Assembly: GCA_026196105.1 (NCBI GenBank)
Contig: JAPHRK010000011.1
Location: 1-64,000 of the forward strand
Length of the DNA: 64,000 nucleotides
DNA from: Rhodospirillales bacterium
Lineage (GTDB): Bacteria; Pseudomonadota; Alphaproteobacteria; Rhodospirillales; JAPHRK01
Reading direction: 5' to 3'
The notes below the pieces were generated by a model. That model was not told where the DNA came from. It saw only the letters and a program-made list of their open reading frames with translations, and did not search any database. The position numbers and the translations under genes are program-made. Below, piece by piece: positions 52,224-61,806 of this stretch; position 1 is the first letter of the stretch; each line of letters begins with the position of its first letter.

Positions 52224-54487
52224 TCCATATCGAAGAAATCAAGGGTGGAAACAACAGAGAAGATCTCTGTTGTTCCTTCAATATAGACTCGTAAAACACC
52301 ATATTCTAAATCAGGAAAATTGCTGCGAATATCGTCAATTTCTCTAAGCTCAAAGACACTAATTTCTTTCGTGTCGGGATTTTGGCGGCGCCATTGGGCA
52401 ATTTTACTTATGTTGTTGCCCTTAAGTAAGGTTCTGACTTTGCGCTCAGAACTGAGGCTGGGGGAGCCGTAAAGTTTAGTGTAATGGGCAAGGAGTGTAA
52501 TGTAAGAGCCTCTTGGGAAGAGGGTGTAAAGCCGTGTAGCAACCTCTCCGTCAAATTGAATTAGCCCTTTTGCTCCCCGATAAACAACATTGCTGATATT
52601 GAAATGAGGCCTCAGATAACCATCCCAATTTGCTTTGACCATACAATAGTGTTTTGTCTTCTTGGCCTTGGCAACGCAGACGGGTTTTTGTTTACCTAAG
52701 ATATTTTGAATTGTCTCACCCAATAACAAGTTTGTCCCTAAGCCAATTTTAGCAGCCATAAATGCTGGTGATGCTTCGATAACAGATTCTGTGGCCGGTG
52801 GCAGGCTTGCCAGTTGGGAAAAATCAGCTTTCGTTAGAACAGGTGCTGCAGGAGGCTCTCCATCAGATTTATTGCCTGTTTCTTTCTCAGCCTCATCAGT
52901 AGCGATCAGTGTTTCCATGCTAGGGGGAGAGAACAAGTTAGTAATTCTATTCTTCATACGGTCAAAAAAGCCAGGGGTTGGCTCTGTTGGTGTTTCACGT
53001 TCTACGCTGACAATACGACTTGGCTCTTCAGCGGGGTTGGAGGCAGCTTTGGGTGATGGATTTAATTCTTCAACGGTTGGTTCTGTAATCGAGGGAGCTA
53101 CCGGTTTTTCAGTAAACCTAGGCTGAGGAATAGTAGGGGATGGTGCTTCTGGATGGAACGGAGAAGCTTTCTCTGTAACCAATGGCTTTGTTGACTCACT
53201 GTCTAACTTCTTTTGTGCTGGGGCATCAGGCTCTTCGTTTAGTATATCTTTGATGCCTTCAGAGAGCTTTGATAACAGTCCTGGTTGTTCTTGAGGAGCG
53301 GGTAGTTCTTCAACCACCTCTTTTTCAGCCTTTAATTGTTCAAGAGTTGTCAGGCGTTCTGTTGGCGCTATTTTGAGAGGCTCCGAAGGGACGCTCAACT
53401 GTGGTTTAGCACGTAACGGTTCAGTTTTTTCAGTCGGCGTTTTAGGGCGTACGGTTTTAAGTTCAACTGGTGCAGGTTTGGTAACAATCTTTTCTGGCAC
53501 TACTTCAGCAGGTTTTTCAGGTGTAGCTACAACAGAGTTAGGTTTAGGTGGCTCTTCTTTTAAGATACCTTGAAGTTTTGAAAGAAAGCTGGGTTTATCC
53601 TCTCCCACCTTGCTGGCAACCGCTTTAGGCTCTGTCTTTTTTGAAGGCTCAGGAGATAACTCAGGCTTGAGTTCAACAGATTTGGATTTAACCTTGATAG
53701 GTTCAGGATTCTCTGGGGCAATAGGCGGTTCTGCTTGTTTCAGAACTTCTTTGACGGTCTCAACTTTAACTTCGACCTTTTTGGGTTCAGGAATTTTGAG
53801 CTCAACTTTCGCTGGCTTTGGTTTTTCAGATGTGAAGAGGTTAGAAAGCTTGTTGCCAAGCTGTGAGAGGAAGTCAGGTTCTTCTTTTGTTGGCGCTGAG
53901 ATTGTCGCTAAATTTTTAGGAAGATCAGGCTTTAGCTCAGGTGCAACAATTTTTGTTTCAACAGGTTTAGGCTGTTCGGCTTTCACCTCAGCAGGTTTTT
54001 CTTCTGTTTTTACGGGGGCTGCCTCAATGCTTGGTTCAATTTTTGGCTCTACAACGGGTTTAACTTTTGTCTCGATTTTAACGGGGGTGCTTTCTTCAGG
54101 TTTAGATTTATTTGAGAAGAAATCAGTTAACCCATCTTTGAGGTTGCTGAAAACGCCTGGTTTATTGGCGGGCTCTACAGTTGGTTTTGTGAGCTTTGCA
54201 GGTGCAGGAACTGGTTTAGGCGGTAGAGCAATCTTAGGTGTTTCAATAACTGGAGGTGCCACTTGCGGCGTTAATTGAGGGATATCTGGAGTAACCATGG
54301 GGGCTGGTGCAGCAACAGGTGCTGTTGGGGCGTGGCCTAAAACGGGTGGAGCAGTCGGCGAAAGAGCATTGGGATCAAATGGATCTGGTCCAGCAGCTTG
54401 TGATGGGCTGTTAGCAATCAAGCTTGCCACTAAAACTGTTCCTGTAATAGTGATGATTTTACCAGTAAACGTCACGGTATTCCTCAA
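52220..54487 (-). CDS. Exported Pro/Lys/Glu-rich protein with five spaced amphipathic motifs
   Basis: A 755-residue protein I do not recognise. A signal peptide or anchor (about 8-32, ending SQAA) leads into a P/K/E/V-rich disordered body. Within it a motif of the form P-x-F/L-L/F-S-x-L/M-x-x-x-I/L-x-x-I/L-F/L occurs at about 110-124, 204-218, 299-309, 402-416 and 505-519, spaced 94-103 residues. From about 590 to 755 a folded basic domain follows (KANWDGYLRPHFN, GAKGLIQFDGEVATRLY, GVLRVYIEGTTEIF), with cysteines C604 and C615. It is divergent, with a 245-base gap, from the giant repeat protein. Could be an envelope scaffold; no function claimed. Confidence 0.75.
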   Translation of the reverse strand: MRNTVTFTGKIITITGTVLVASLIANSPSQAAGPDPFDPNALSPTAPPVLGHAPTAPVAAPAPMVTPDIPQLTPQVAPPVIETPKIALPPKPVPAPAKLTKPTVEPANKPGVFSNLKDGLTDFFSNKSKPEESTPVKIETKVKPVVEPKIEPSIEAAPVKTEEKPAEVKAEQPKPVETKIVAPELKPDLPKNLATISAPTKEEPDFLSQLGNKLSNLFTSEKPKPAKVELKIPEPKKVEVKVETVKEVLKQAEPPIAPENPEPIKVKSKSVELKPELSPEPSKKTEPKAVASKVGEDKPSFLSKLQGILKEEPPKPNSVVATPEKPAEVVPEKIVTKPAPVELKTVRPKTPTEKTEPLRAKPQLSVPSEPLKIAPTERLTTLEQLKAEKEVVEELPAPQEQPGLLSKLSEGIKDILNEEPDAPAQKKLDSESTKPLVTEKASPFHPEAPSPTIPQPRFTEKPVAPSITEPTVEELNPSPKAASNPAEEPSRIVSVERETPTEPTPGFFDRMKNRITNLFSPPSMETLIATDEAEKETGNKSDGEPPAAPVLTKADFSQLASLPPATESVIEASPAFMAAKIGLGTNLLLGETIQNILGKQKPVCVAKAKKTKHYCMVKANWDGYLRPHFNISNVVYRGAKGLIQFDGEVATRLYTLFPRGSYITLLAHYTKLYGSPSLSSERKVRTLLKGNNISKIAQWRRQNPDTKEISVFELREIDDIRSNFPDLEYGVLRVYIEGTTEIFSVVSTLDFFDMD

Positions 54488-54732
54488 TCTTTAACCCCAT
54501 TAAAATCATTCCCATCGTAAGGAAATTTAAACCCCTTGTAATCATTATAGATCAGTTGGGTAAAGAGGAGAACTCCCTCTTTGCTGAAAAGAATCGATTT
54601 TAAAGATAAAATGACCATGTATTAGGGCCATAGCCTCCTTAATGCGTGGTGTTATGGTTTCAGTGCAAACCGTGGTATATTGCGACCTGTAAGGATTTTT
54701 CCATAGAGTCGCTGTGCGAGGGGCAGTTAAAA

Positions 54733-57700
54733 ATGGTTAAAACAGATTCAGCTAAGGGTGATGGAGCTAAGCATCCAGTCGAATTGGCCGAGGTAAGTAA
54801 AATACCTATGGCAAATGGTTCGGAGAGCAAGAACACCAAACCGTCTGAAAGTGAGACAATTCCGTCTACTGCGGATGGTTCGCTCATTGGGCGCGACCAA
54901 TATACCCCTCCTTTCTATGTGCGCTATAAGCTCCTAACCCTCCTTGGTATTTCCCTCAGTGCCGGGTGGGTTTTGGCGGCTTACTCCTATGTGGAGCGTT
55001 CTCTAGGTTGGACAAACTTAGAAGAATTAATGTTACACGAAGTCGGTGGCCTTGCCGCTGGTATTGTGACTCCTTTGGCTTTGCTATGGTTGGTCATTGC
55101 TAACCTAGAACGAGGGCGGCAACTTCAAACCGAGGCCGCAGCCTTACGGTTTTATTTAGATCGATTAATTTATCCAACTGATGCTGCAGGTGACCGAGTG
55201 CGTGAAGTTACAGACTCCCTGCGCATTCAAGCTCGTGCTCTTACCGAAGCTTCAGAACGTGCTGCTGAGCGGGCTGTTCAAGTGGATGGAATGATTGAAA
55301 AACGAGCCAAAGCCCTTTCGAACGTTGCTGAACAAGCAGATCTTAAAGGTAAAGAAGTCGGAGAAGCTTTGCGCCGTCAGGCTGAAGATTTGGTTTTCGT
55401 TTCAGATCGGGCAATTTCCAAAGCCAGAGAAGCCGGAAATATTCTCCATCACCAATCCCATGATCTGATCAACGTCTCTCAACAGGCTTCTGCTAGAACG
55501 GAGAGCATTGCTGAGATTTTGCAAACCCGTGGGCAAGAGTTGATGCAGGTTGCTGATGACGCATCAGTAAAGGCAAAGGAAACCTCCGAGCTTTTCCGTG
55601 AGCGGACATCACAACTGCAAAATGTTGCTAAAGAATCCACCATCGAAGCTGAAAAGGTTGATTCTCTTCTTAGTAACCGTACTCAAAGTTTGATTAATGT
55701 TTCTGATGAGGCCCTAGACAAGGTTAAAGCGGGGGCCGACCTGATGCGTAGTCATTCAGAGGACCTCTCGAAACGAACAGAACGTGCATCAATCCAAGCG
55801 GACATTATGAGCGAGACCTTGCGCCGTCAAGCTGAAGACCTTGCTAGTATCGCCAAGCAAGTGAGCAAACAGACCTCAGAAATTGAAGCTAACCTGGGTC
55901 ACCAAAACCATACTCTGAATACTACCTCAGATAACGTGGCAGAGCGGGTTAAATTCATGAACCAGGCTCTTAAAGAACAGGCCAATGAGTTGCTTTCGAC
56001 CTCAGAAGAAGTTCTGCTTCGGGTTAGGAACACTGGTGAACAGTTTGATAAAAATAAAACTGAGATGTTTAGTGCTGCAGATGCAGCTGCTGATAAAACC
56101 GGAAAGGTTGGCAAGTCACTCTCCGGCGTTGCTGATAACCTGAATTCGGTATCTGGTGAAGTCTTGGACAAAGTCACTAAAGTAGGTGAAGTCTTAAAAG
56201 ATAACACCAAGGTTTTGGAAAACACGTCTGAAAGAGCCGTGGGCAGTGTCGATGTTGCTGGTGAGACCTTACGCCAACGTACAGACGAACTGGCGAAACT
56301 TTCAGATTTGGCTTCTACCCGAATGCGGACTGTCGGTGATATTCTTGATCATAATTCTCAATCACTGACCTCAGCCTCATCTAAAGCGACAGAAGATATT
56401 CGCAATGCTTCTGAAATTCTTCACGATAACACAAGGGCGCTCACGCAAGCCTCTAACACGGGTGCAGATGGAATTTCTGCAGTTTCAAAAGCTTTGGAAA
56501 GTGAGTTAGAGGTCGTTTCTAATGTTTCTGCCAAGGCAAAAGGTTATAGCGAAGATGTTCAGCGTAATTTATTAGATATTACTGAAACGTCTGAAACAGC
56601 TTCTGTTAAATTGCGAAATTATAGTGACTCGGTTCAAGTTCAAACAGAACGCCTTGGAGATGTTTCGACAAAAGCTGGCGACCATGTTCAAAATATGGCT
56701 GCTGTACTGAAAGAACAGTCGAGCAACCTTATAAAAGCTGGTGATACCGCAACATCACGTGTTGAAGAAGTTGGCCGCAGCCTTTCAACTCAAGCATCTA
56801 AACTTGCTGCGGTTTCTGAAGGTGTGGCTGACCGCCTTGAAGGAGTTGCAGGAAAACTCAAAGATCGTTCAGGCCAACTTACAACTGTTTCTGAAGTCAC
56901 CATGGCCCGGATGGATGACATCCTCCATAAATTGACTGAACAGTCTGAAGGGGTCTCTGGGGCAAGTGATCATGCTGTTGCTCAGGTTGATCGGGCGGGA
57001 GCTGCACTGCATCGTCATTCACGAGATATGACCACTGTCTCTGATCGTGCTGCAACCTTGATGGGGCTTGTGGCTGATGCCTTGCGTCGTCACTCAAGTG
57101 ATTTGGATGGAGCTTCTCAACTCGCCTCTGATAGAGTTTCCGCTGTTGGTATTGAACTAGAAAAACGTTCAGAGTCTCTGGCTCAAGCAACTGAAAAAGG
57201 AATTCGTGAATTAAGCGGCCTTGGGGATGCAATGGAAGATCGGGCTTCTGGTTTGACCTTCACCTCCGAGAAGCTCTCAACAAAAGTTGGTAGTATTATT
57301 GAAGAGTTGGGTGGGCATCTTGAAGAGCTTGAAAAATCCACCGAACAAGCCACAGGCAAACTGGAAGAAGTCGGGAAAACGGTTATTCTTCGGGCGCAAG
57401 ATGCTGAAACCATATCAGGACAAGCTCTTGGTCGATTGGATGAGGTTGGGAATGCTCTAGGGCGTCGTGTTGAACAAGTTGTTACGGCAACCAATCTGAC
57501 AGAAGAAAAACTTGTTAGTATTAGCACGATCTTGGACCAACGTTGTGCTGAGCTAGAACAAACATCCGCTGCGGCAAAGGGGCATATGAATGCTTTCTTT
57601 GAAACGTTGAAAGATCAAAAAACTGGTCTTGCCGATACTTCGGAACAGGCAACCGCGGAATTGGCTAAAGTAAGTGATAATTTGGCTGAGAGTTCTCGTG

Positions 57701-58893
57701 AGTTAACCTCTTCAGTCGACAAAGCAGCCGCTCTTATGTCCCTCGTCACAGATGGAATGCAACGCCAAGGGCAAGAAGTTTCAAATGCAGCCGAGTACAC
57801 CTCCGGTAAGGTCAACATGGTTGCTGATGCCTTAAATCGTAACCTTGAGAATTTAAGAAATGCATCGCAAAAAACCATCGAACATTTAGATCAATCTGGC
57901 CTTGGTGTTCGTGAGCGAATGAAAGGGCTTGCCGAGGATACAGATAAAGTAGCGTCCAAGATTGACCATGTTGCCAAATCTCTAGACCAGAGAAATTCTC
58001 AGCTTGGAGTTTCTACCAGCACAGCAATGGAAAAACTCAACCACGTTGGCGAGAGTTTGAGACAAAGAGCTGAAGATGCGGCTAATATTACCACTCAAAC
58101 GGTTTCAAGGCTGGCACATGCTGAAGAAATTATGCGTCGCCAGGCCCAAGCTACCAGCCGAGAAGGTGATGAAGTTTCGCAAAAACTTGAGATAAACACC
58201 TCTGCCCTGAAGCAAGAAATGCAAGATTTAACGACAACCTTTAACCGGGCTCTTGCAAGTATCAACGCTATTGGTGATGTTTTAGAAGAGAATAGCGATA
58301 AGGCAAACGGCTTGTCTGATCAAGCCGTAGCTCGAATTGAAAATGTCCAAAAAGCTTTGCACAAGAGCACAGATAATTTCTCAGAAACGGCGAATGCGAT
58401 TGCGGCACAAGGTAGTGATCTTTCAAAAACGCTTCAAGCTCATACCTCTGAATTGACCTCAGCTTCTCGGGATGCGGCTCGCTTGACCAAGGCTTTGAAA
58501 GAGCATCATGATAACGTTGGTGCAGAAGATTTCATGCGTACGTCATCTCTCATTCAAGAGAGCTTGCAGTCTATTGCTGTTGATATTACCCGTATTTTGG
58601 AAATTAGCATCACAGAGGATGATTGGAAGCGTTACACCAAAGGTGATAAAGGTATCTTTGTACGTAAGTTGGTTGGCTTTAGGGATAAAAATAAACTTCC
58701 GCTTATTAAACAAAAGTTTGAGAAAGACAGTGAATTCCGGGAGTATATTGACCGCTTCATTTTACAATATAATAACCTGCTATCAAAAGCAGCCCGAGGG
58801 GACCATAGTGGGGCTCTTACAGCTACCTTCCAAACCTCTGATGTGGGTAAACTACATACCCTGCTGAGCAAGGCTCTAGGACGGGAAGCTTAG
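54733..58893 (+). CDS. Giant two-TM protein with 44 tandem 25-residue helical repeats
   Basis: A 1386-residue protein of no family I can name. A polar tail (1-62) precedes TM1 (about 66-85) and TM2 (about 104-123); the LERGRQ after TM2 predicts a cytoplasmic body. Residues 163-1258 are 44 tandem units of 25 residues in exact register, except unit 19 with 21. Each begins with L/M/V/I/F, then hydrophobic residues near positions 8, 11, 15, 19 and 22, with S/T/A-D/E around 12-13 and V/A-G/A near 22-23. A distinct 128-residue C-terminal domain follows (TEDDWKRYTKGDKGIFVRKL). 25 residues over seven turns suits a continuous coiled coil. Start at 54733 follows GAGGGG; an earlier in-frame start adds 29 unlikely residues. 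Confidence 0.85.
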   Translation: MVKTDSAKGDGAKHPVELAEVSKIPMANGSESKNTKPSESETIPSTADGSLIGRDQYTPPFYVRYKLLTLLGISLSAGWVLAAYSYVERSLGWTNLEELMLHEVGGLAAGIVTPLALLWLVIANLERGRQLQTEAAALRFYLDRLIYPTDAAGDRVREVTDSLRIQARALTEASERAAERAVQVDGMIEKRAKALSNVAEQADLKGKEVGEALRRQAEDLVFVSDRAISKAREAGNILHHQSHDLINVSQQASARTESIAEILQTRGQELMQVADDASVKAKETSELFRERTSQLQNVAKESTIEAEKVDSLLSNRTQSLINVSDEALDKVKAGADLMRSHSEDLSKRTERASIQADIMSETLRRQAEDLASIAKQVSKQTSEIEANLGHQNHTLNTTSDNVAERVKFMNQALKEQANELLSTSEEVLLRVRNTGEQFDKNKTEMFSAADAAADKTGKVGKSLSGVADNLNSVSGEVLDKVTKVGEVLKDNTKVLENTSERAVGSVDVAGETLRQRTDELAKLSDLASTRMRTVGDILDHNSQSLTSASSKATEDIRNASEILHDNTRALTQASNTGADGISAVSKALESELEVVSNVSAKAKGYSEDVQRNLLDITETSETASVKLRNYSDSVQVQTERLGDVSTKAGDHVQNMAAVLKEQSSNLIKAGDTATSRVEEVGRSLSTQASKLAAVSEGVADRLEGVAGKLKDRSGQLTTVSEVTMARMDDILHKLTEQSEGVSGASDHAVAQVDRAGAALHRHSRDMTTVSDRAATLMGLVADALRRHSSDLDGASQLASDRVSAVGIELEKRSESLAQATEKGIRELSGLGDAMEDRASGLTFTSEKLSTKVGSIIEELGGHLEELEKSTEQATGKLEEVGKTVILRAQDAETISGQALGRLDEVGNALGRRVEQVVTATNLTEEKLVSISTILDQRCAELEQTSAAAKGHMNAFFETLKDQKTGLADTSEQATAELAKVSDNLAESSRELTSSVDKAAALMSLVTDGMQRQGQEVSNAAEYTSGKVNMVADALNRNLENLRNASQKTIEHLDQSGLGVRERMKGLAEDTDKVASKIDHVAKSLDQRNSQLGVSTSTAMEKLNHVGESLRQRAEDAANITTQTVSRLAHAEEIMRRQAQATSREGDEVSQKLEINTSALKQEMQDLTTTFNRALASINAIGDVLEENSDKANGLSDQAVARIENVQKALHKSTDNFSETANAIAAQGSDLSKTLQAHTSELTSASRDAARLTKALKEHHDNVGAEDFMRTSSLIQESLQSIAVDITRILEISITEDDWKRYTKGDKGIFVRKLVGFRDKNKLPLIKQKFEKDSEFREYIDRFILQYNNLLSKAARGDHSGALTATFQTSDVGKLHTLLSKALGREA
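55219..58506 (+). repeat. 75-base coding repeat array (44 units of 25 codons)
   Basis: The units are diverged at DNA level (no long identical runs seen), but the protein register is kept without gaps except for one four-codon deletion in unit 19. This shows selection for length phase rather than recent duplication. Confidence 0.85.
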
Positions 58894-58920
58894 AGCAAGT
58901 CCAGACTTACTTGCTCTAAG
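58889..58920. terminator. 12-bp hairpin between convergent genes
   Basis: CTTAGAGCAAGT and ACTTGCTCTAAG form a perfect stem around an 8-base loop; the first arm contains the stop codon of the repeat protein. Placed to end transcripts from both sides, although U-runs are poor. Confidence 0.6.
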
Positions 58921-58934
58921 GCTTAGTTTATCCC

Positions 58935-59945
58935 CTAATCAACCGTCCAGGTTTTACCGGATGCCAAAAGTTGTTTGACGTTTTTGCCCGGAGCTTTAGG
59001 AACTGCTCTGACAGCTTCTTCATAAGGTGTTCCTGGGTCACAGAAGAGAACACCAAGGGCTACAGGAAAATCAGGGCCTTCCATTGCAGCTAGCATGGTT
59101 GCCATGGTTCGGTTGGTTTCATCATGAACAAGAATGTCAGATTCTGTAACACCATCTTCTCCGATGGTGACCTTTTGTAATTCCAAAGTTCCGGGCTTAA
59201 TCAAGAGGCCGTATTGGTTGTCTTTTCCCCATGTCAAAGGAGTCCCATGTTCAACATGAATTTGATTGTCAGCACCTGTTTTCTTGTCGGTGAAATCGCT
59301 GAATGTTTGATCATTGAAGACCACACAATTTTGGAAAATCTCTACAAAAGACGCGCCTTTATGGGCATGAGCGCGTTTTAAAACTGAAGAGAGGGGTTTG
59401 TGGGCGATATCAATGGCACGGGCAACAAAGCGAGCATTTGCTCCCAAGGCAAAAGCACAAGGAGAGATCGGGCTATCGATTGAACCTAAGGGGGACGATG
59501 GTGTACGGAGGCCCGGCTTTGAGGTTGGCGAATATTGCCCTTTGGTCAAACCATAGATTTCATTGTTAAACAGCAAGACCTGGACGTTTACATTCCTACG
59601 CAATACATGAAGCATGTGGTTGCCACCAATGCTCAACCCATCACCGTCGCCTGTGATAATCCAGACATCGAGTTCTGGGTTTGAGAGCTTAACGCCGCTT
59701 GCTATGGCTGGGGCACGACCATGAATGGTATGGAAACCATATGTTGACATATAGTAAGGAAACCGTGATGAACAGCCAATGCCTGAAACAAACACAGTGT
59801 TTTCAGGTCGGGCTCCGATCTCAGGTAAGGTTTTCTGCATGGTTTTTAAGATGGCGTAATCGCCGCAACCGGGGCACCAGCGGACTTCTTGATCTGAAGC
59901 AAAATCTTTGGCGTTAAGTTCTTCGGGGGGGCTGATCATATTCAT
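58935..59945 (-). CDS. korB: 2-oxoacid:ferredoxin oxidoreductase beta subunit (KorB)
   Basis: A 336-residue TPP-binding subunit. VRWCPGCGDYAILKTMQK opens the fold; GDGDGLSIGGNHMLHVLRRN is the TPP/Mg motif, followed by FNNEIYGLTKGQYSPTS. With KorA it converts 2-oxoglutarate to succinyl-CoA with ferredoxin reduction. Start ATG 59945 follows GGAGAATTAAG, one base after the korA stop. Substrate by family: 2-oxoglutarate most likely. Confidence 0.93.
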   Translation of the reverse strand: MNMISPPEELNAKDFASDQEVRWCPGCGDYAILKTMQKTLPEIGARPENTVFVSGIGCSSRFPYYMSTYGFHTIHGRAPAIASGVKLSNPELDVWIITGDGDGLSIGGNHMLHVLRRNVNVQVLLFNNEIYGLTKGQYSPTSKPGLRTPSSPLGSIDSPISPCAFALGANARFVARAIDIAHKPLSSVLKRAHAHKGASFVEIFQNCVVFNDQTFSDFTDKKTGADNQIHVEHGTPLTWGKDNQYGLLIKPGTLELQKVTIGEDGVTESDILVHDETNRTMATMLAAMEGPDFPVALGVLFCDPGTPYEEAVRAVPKAPGKNVKQLLASGKTWTVD

Positions 59946-59946
59946 C

Positions 59947-61806
59947 TTAATTCTCCAACGCTTGATGCGCTGCCTCGACAATTTCACTTACTTTAAAAGG
60001 TTGTCCGGTGACTTTGTTGACCCCTTCAACTGGGAGCAAATATTGGGCTCGCAACAAGGTGGTTAGTTGGCCTGCATTAAGTTCTGGGACAATAACCTTG
60101 TCATATCCCTTTAGTAGGTCCTCTAAATTCTCTGGCAAGGGCCAGATGTGGCGTAGGTGGATATGGGAGACATCCAACCCTTTTTGCCTCAACTGCTCGA
60201 CCCCTTTGTGGATGGCACCATATGTGGAGCCCCAACCAACGACAGCCAATTTACCTTTTTCAGCCCCCAAACAAACATCCTGCTTGGGAATATCTTTGCG
60301 AATGCCATTAACTTTGTCGTGGCGGGCATCGGTCATGCGCTGGTGATTGGCAGCATCATAAGAGATGTTGCCGCTGTCATAGTCTTTTTCTAAACCACCA
60401 ATACGGTGCTCCAATCCTGGAGTACCAGGAACTGCCCAATTACGTGCTAAGGTTTCTGGGTCTCGCAAGAAGGGGTGATATCCCTCTGGTTCTTTGCGAT
60501 GGGTAACTGGGAAAGGTTCGTAACTATCAAAATCAGGAATTTTCCAAGGCTCTGAGGAATTTCCCAAAGTACCATCCATAAGCATGATAACCGGGGTCAT
60601 ATATTTGGTAGCAAGACGAGAAGCTTCGATGGCGACGTCAAAGCAGTCTGCCGGCGTAGAGGCAGAAACCACAGGAAGAGGGGTGTCGCCGTTGCGACCA
60701 AAGACAGCCTGGTGCAAGTCAGATTGTTCGGCTTTAGTGGGAAGGCCCGTTGAAGGCCCCCCACGCTGAACATTAACGATGACCAATGGAAGTTCTGCAC
60801 TTACAGCCAAGCCAATAGCTTCGGTTTTTAACGCAACACCAGGGCCGGAGCTGGTCGTAACACCTAGGTTTCCTGCATAGGCGGCTCCAATTGCTGAACA
60901 AATAGCGGCGATTTCATCCTCAGCCTGGAAATTGACAATGCCATAGTCTGTCATCGTGGCGAGTTGGTGAAGAATATTTGAAGCAGGAGTAATGGGGTAG
61001 GAACCAAGGAACAGTTCCAGGTTGGAAAGTTCAGCGCCAGCGTAGAGACCCCATGCGGCAGCTTCACTTCCAGTAATAGTCCGATAAAGCCCTGTTTCAG
61101 GTTCGCTTTTGTCCAGGGTGTACTGTTTTAAGCCTGCACCAAGTTCAGTTGTTTCACCATAAGCGTGTCCGGCATTAAGCGCGCGGAGGTTTGCTTCAAC
61201 AATTTCTGGTTTTTTAGCAAACTTGGTTTCGATCCAGTCGGCAACAGATTTGCGGCTGCGACCAAACATCCACAGGATAAGGCCAAGGGTCCAAACGTTT
61301 TTGCACCGCAATCCTTCTTTCTTAGAAAGACCGACCTCGCTCACCGCATCCATGGTGAGTTTGGTGATATCAAGCTCAATGAGATTGACTGAATCCAAAG
61401 CTTTATCACTTAGGGGGTGATTTTCATAACCAGCTTTCTTGATGTTTTTCTCAGTAAAGGCCCCTGTATCAATCAGCAAGGTACCACCTTCGCGGAGTTG
61501 TTCTTGGTTAACTTTCAAGGCTGCAGGGTTAAGAGCAACCAGAACGTCCGGTTCATCCCCAGCGGTAAGGATTTCGGAAGGGCCAAAGTTTATCTGGTAT
61601 GCCGATACACCGTATGTAGTACCGATGGGTGCACGTATTTCTGCTGGATAATCAGGGAAAGTTGAAAGGTCATCCCCAAAAAGAGCTGTAGATTCTGCAA
61701 ATTTATTTCCAACTAACTGGATTCCATCACCGGAGTCTCCGGCGAAGCGAATCACTACGGAATCTAATGAATCCGTTGTACTTTGTTGGGTCGTTTCGGT
61801 TACCAT
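59947..61806 (-). CDS. korA: 2-oxoacid:ferredoxin oxidoreductase alpha subunit with fused gamma domain (KorA)
   Basis: A 619-residue chain. The gamma domain is at the N-terminus (VVIRFAGDSGDGIQLVGNKF, residues 17-36) and the alpha domain follows (NLELFLGSYPITPASNILHQ, GVTTSSGPGVALKTEAIGLA, then VNVQRGGPSTGLPTKAEQSD). This gamma-alpha fusion is normal for the two-chain KorAB of aerobic bacteria. Works with KorB and ferredoxin in an oxygen-tolerant variant of the TCA step. Confidence 0.94.
   Translation of the reverse strand: MVTETTQQSTTDSLDSVVIRFAGDSGDGIQLVGNKFAESTALFGDDLSTFPDYPAEIRAPIGTTYGVSAYQINFGPSEILTAGDEPDVLVALNPAALKVNQEQLREGGTLLIDTGAFTEKNIKKAGYENHPLSDKALDSVNLIELDITKLTMDAVSEVGLSKKEGLRCKNVWTLGLILWMFGRSRKSVADWIETKFAKKPEIVEANLRALNAGHAYGETTELGAGLKQYTLDKSEPETGLYRTITGSEAAAWGLYAGAELSNLELFLGSYPITPASNILHQLATMTDYGIVNFQAEDEIAAICSAIGAAYAGNLGVTTSSGPGVALKTEAIGLAVSAELPLVIVNVQRGGPSTGLPTKAEQSDLHQAVFGRNGDTPLPVVSASTPADCFDVAIEASRLATKYMTPVIMLMDGTLGNSSEPWKIPDFDSYEPFPVTHRKEPEGYHPFLRDPETLARNWAVPGTPGLEHRIGGLEKDYDSGNISYDAANHQRMTDARHDKVNGIRKDIPKQDVCLGAEKGKLAVVGWGSTYGAIHKGVEQLRQKGLDVSHIHLRHIWPLPENLEDLLKGYDKVIVPELNAGQLTTLLRAQYLLPVEGVNKVTGQPFKVSEIVEAAHQALEN

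Noticed and set aside
53610-54278. Plus-strand 222-codon Ser/Gly-rich open frame
   Set aside because: It is the antisense shadow of the Lys/Pro/Glu-rich exported protein; composition is explained by the low-complexity opposite strand and there is no ribosome site.
55219-58506. Possible CRISPR or recent tandem DNA duplication suggested by the 75-base period
   Set aside because: Units are diverged in bases, no identical repeats or spacers occur, and the period is a coding 25-residue phase.
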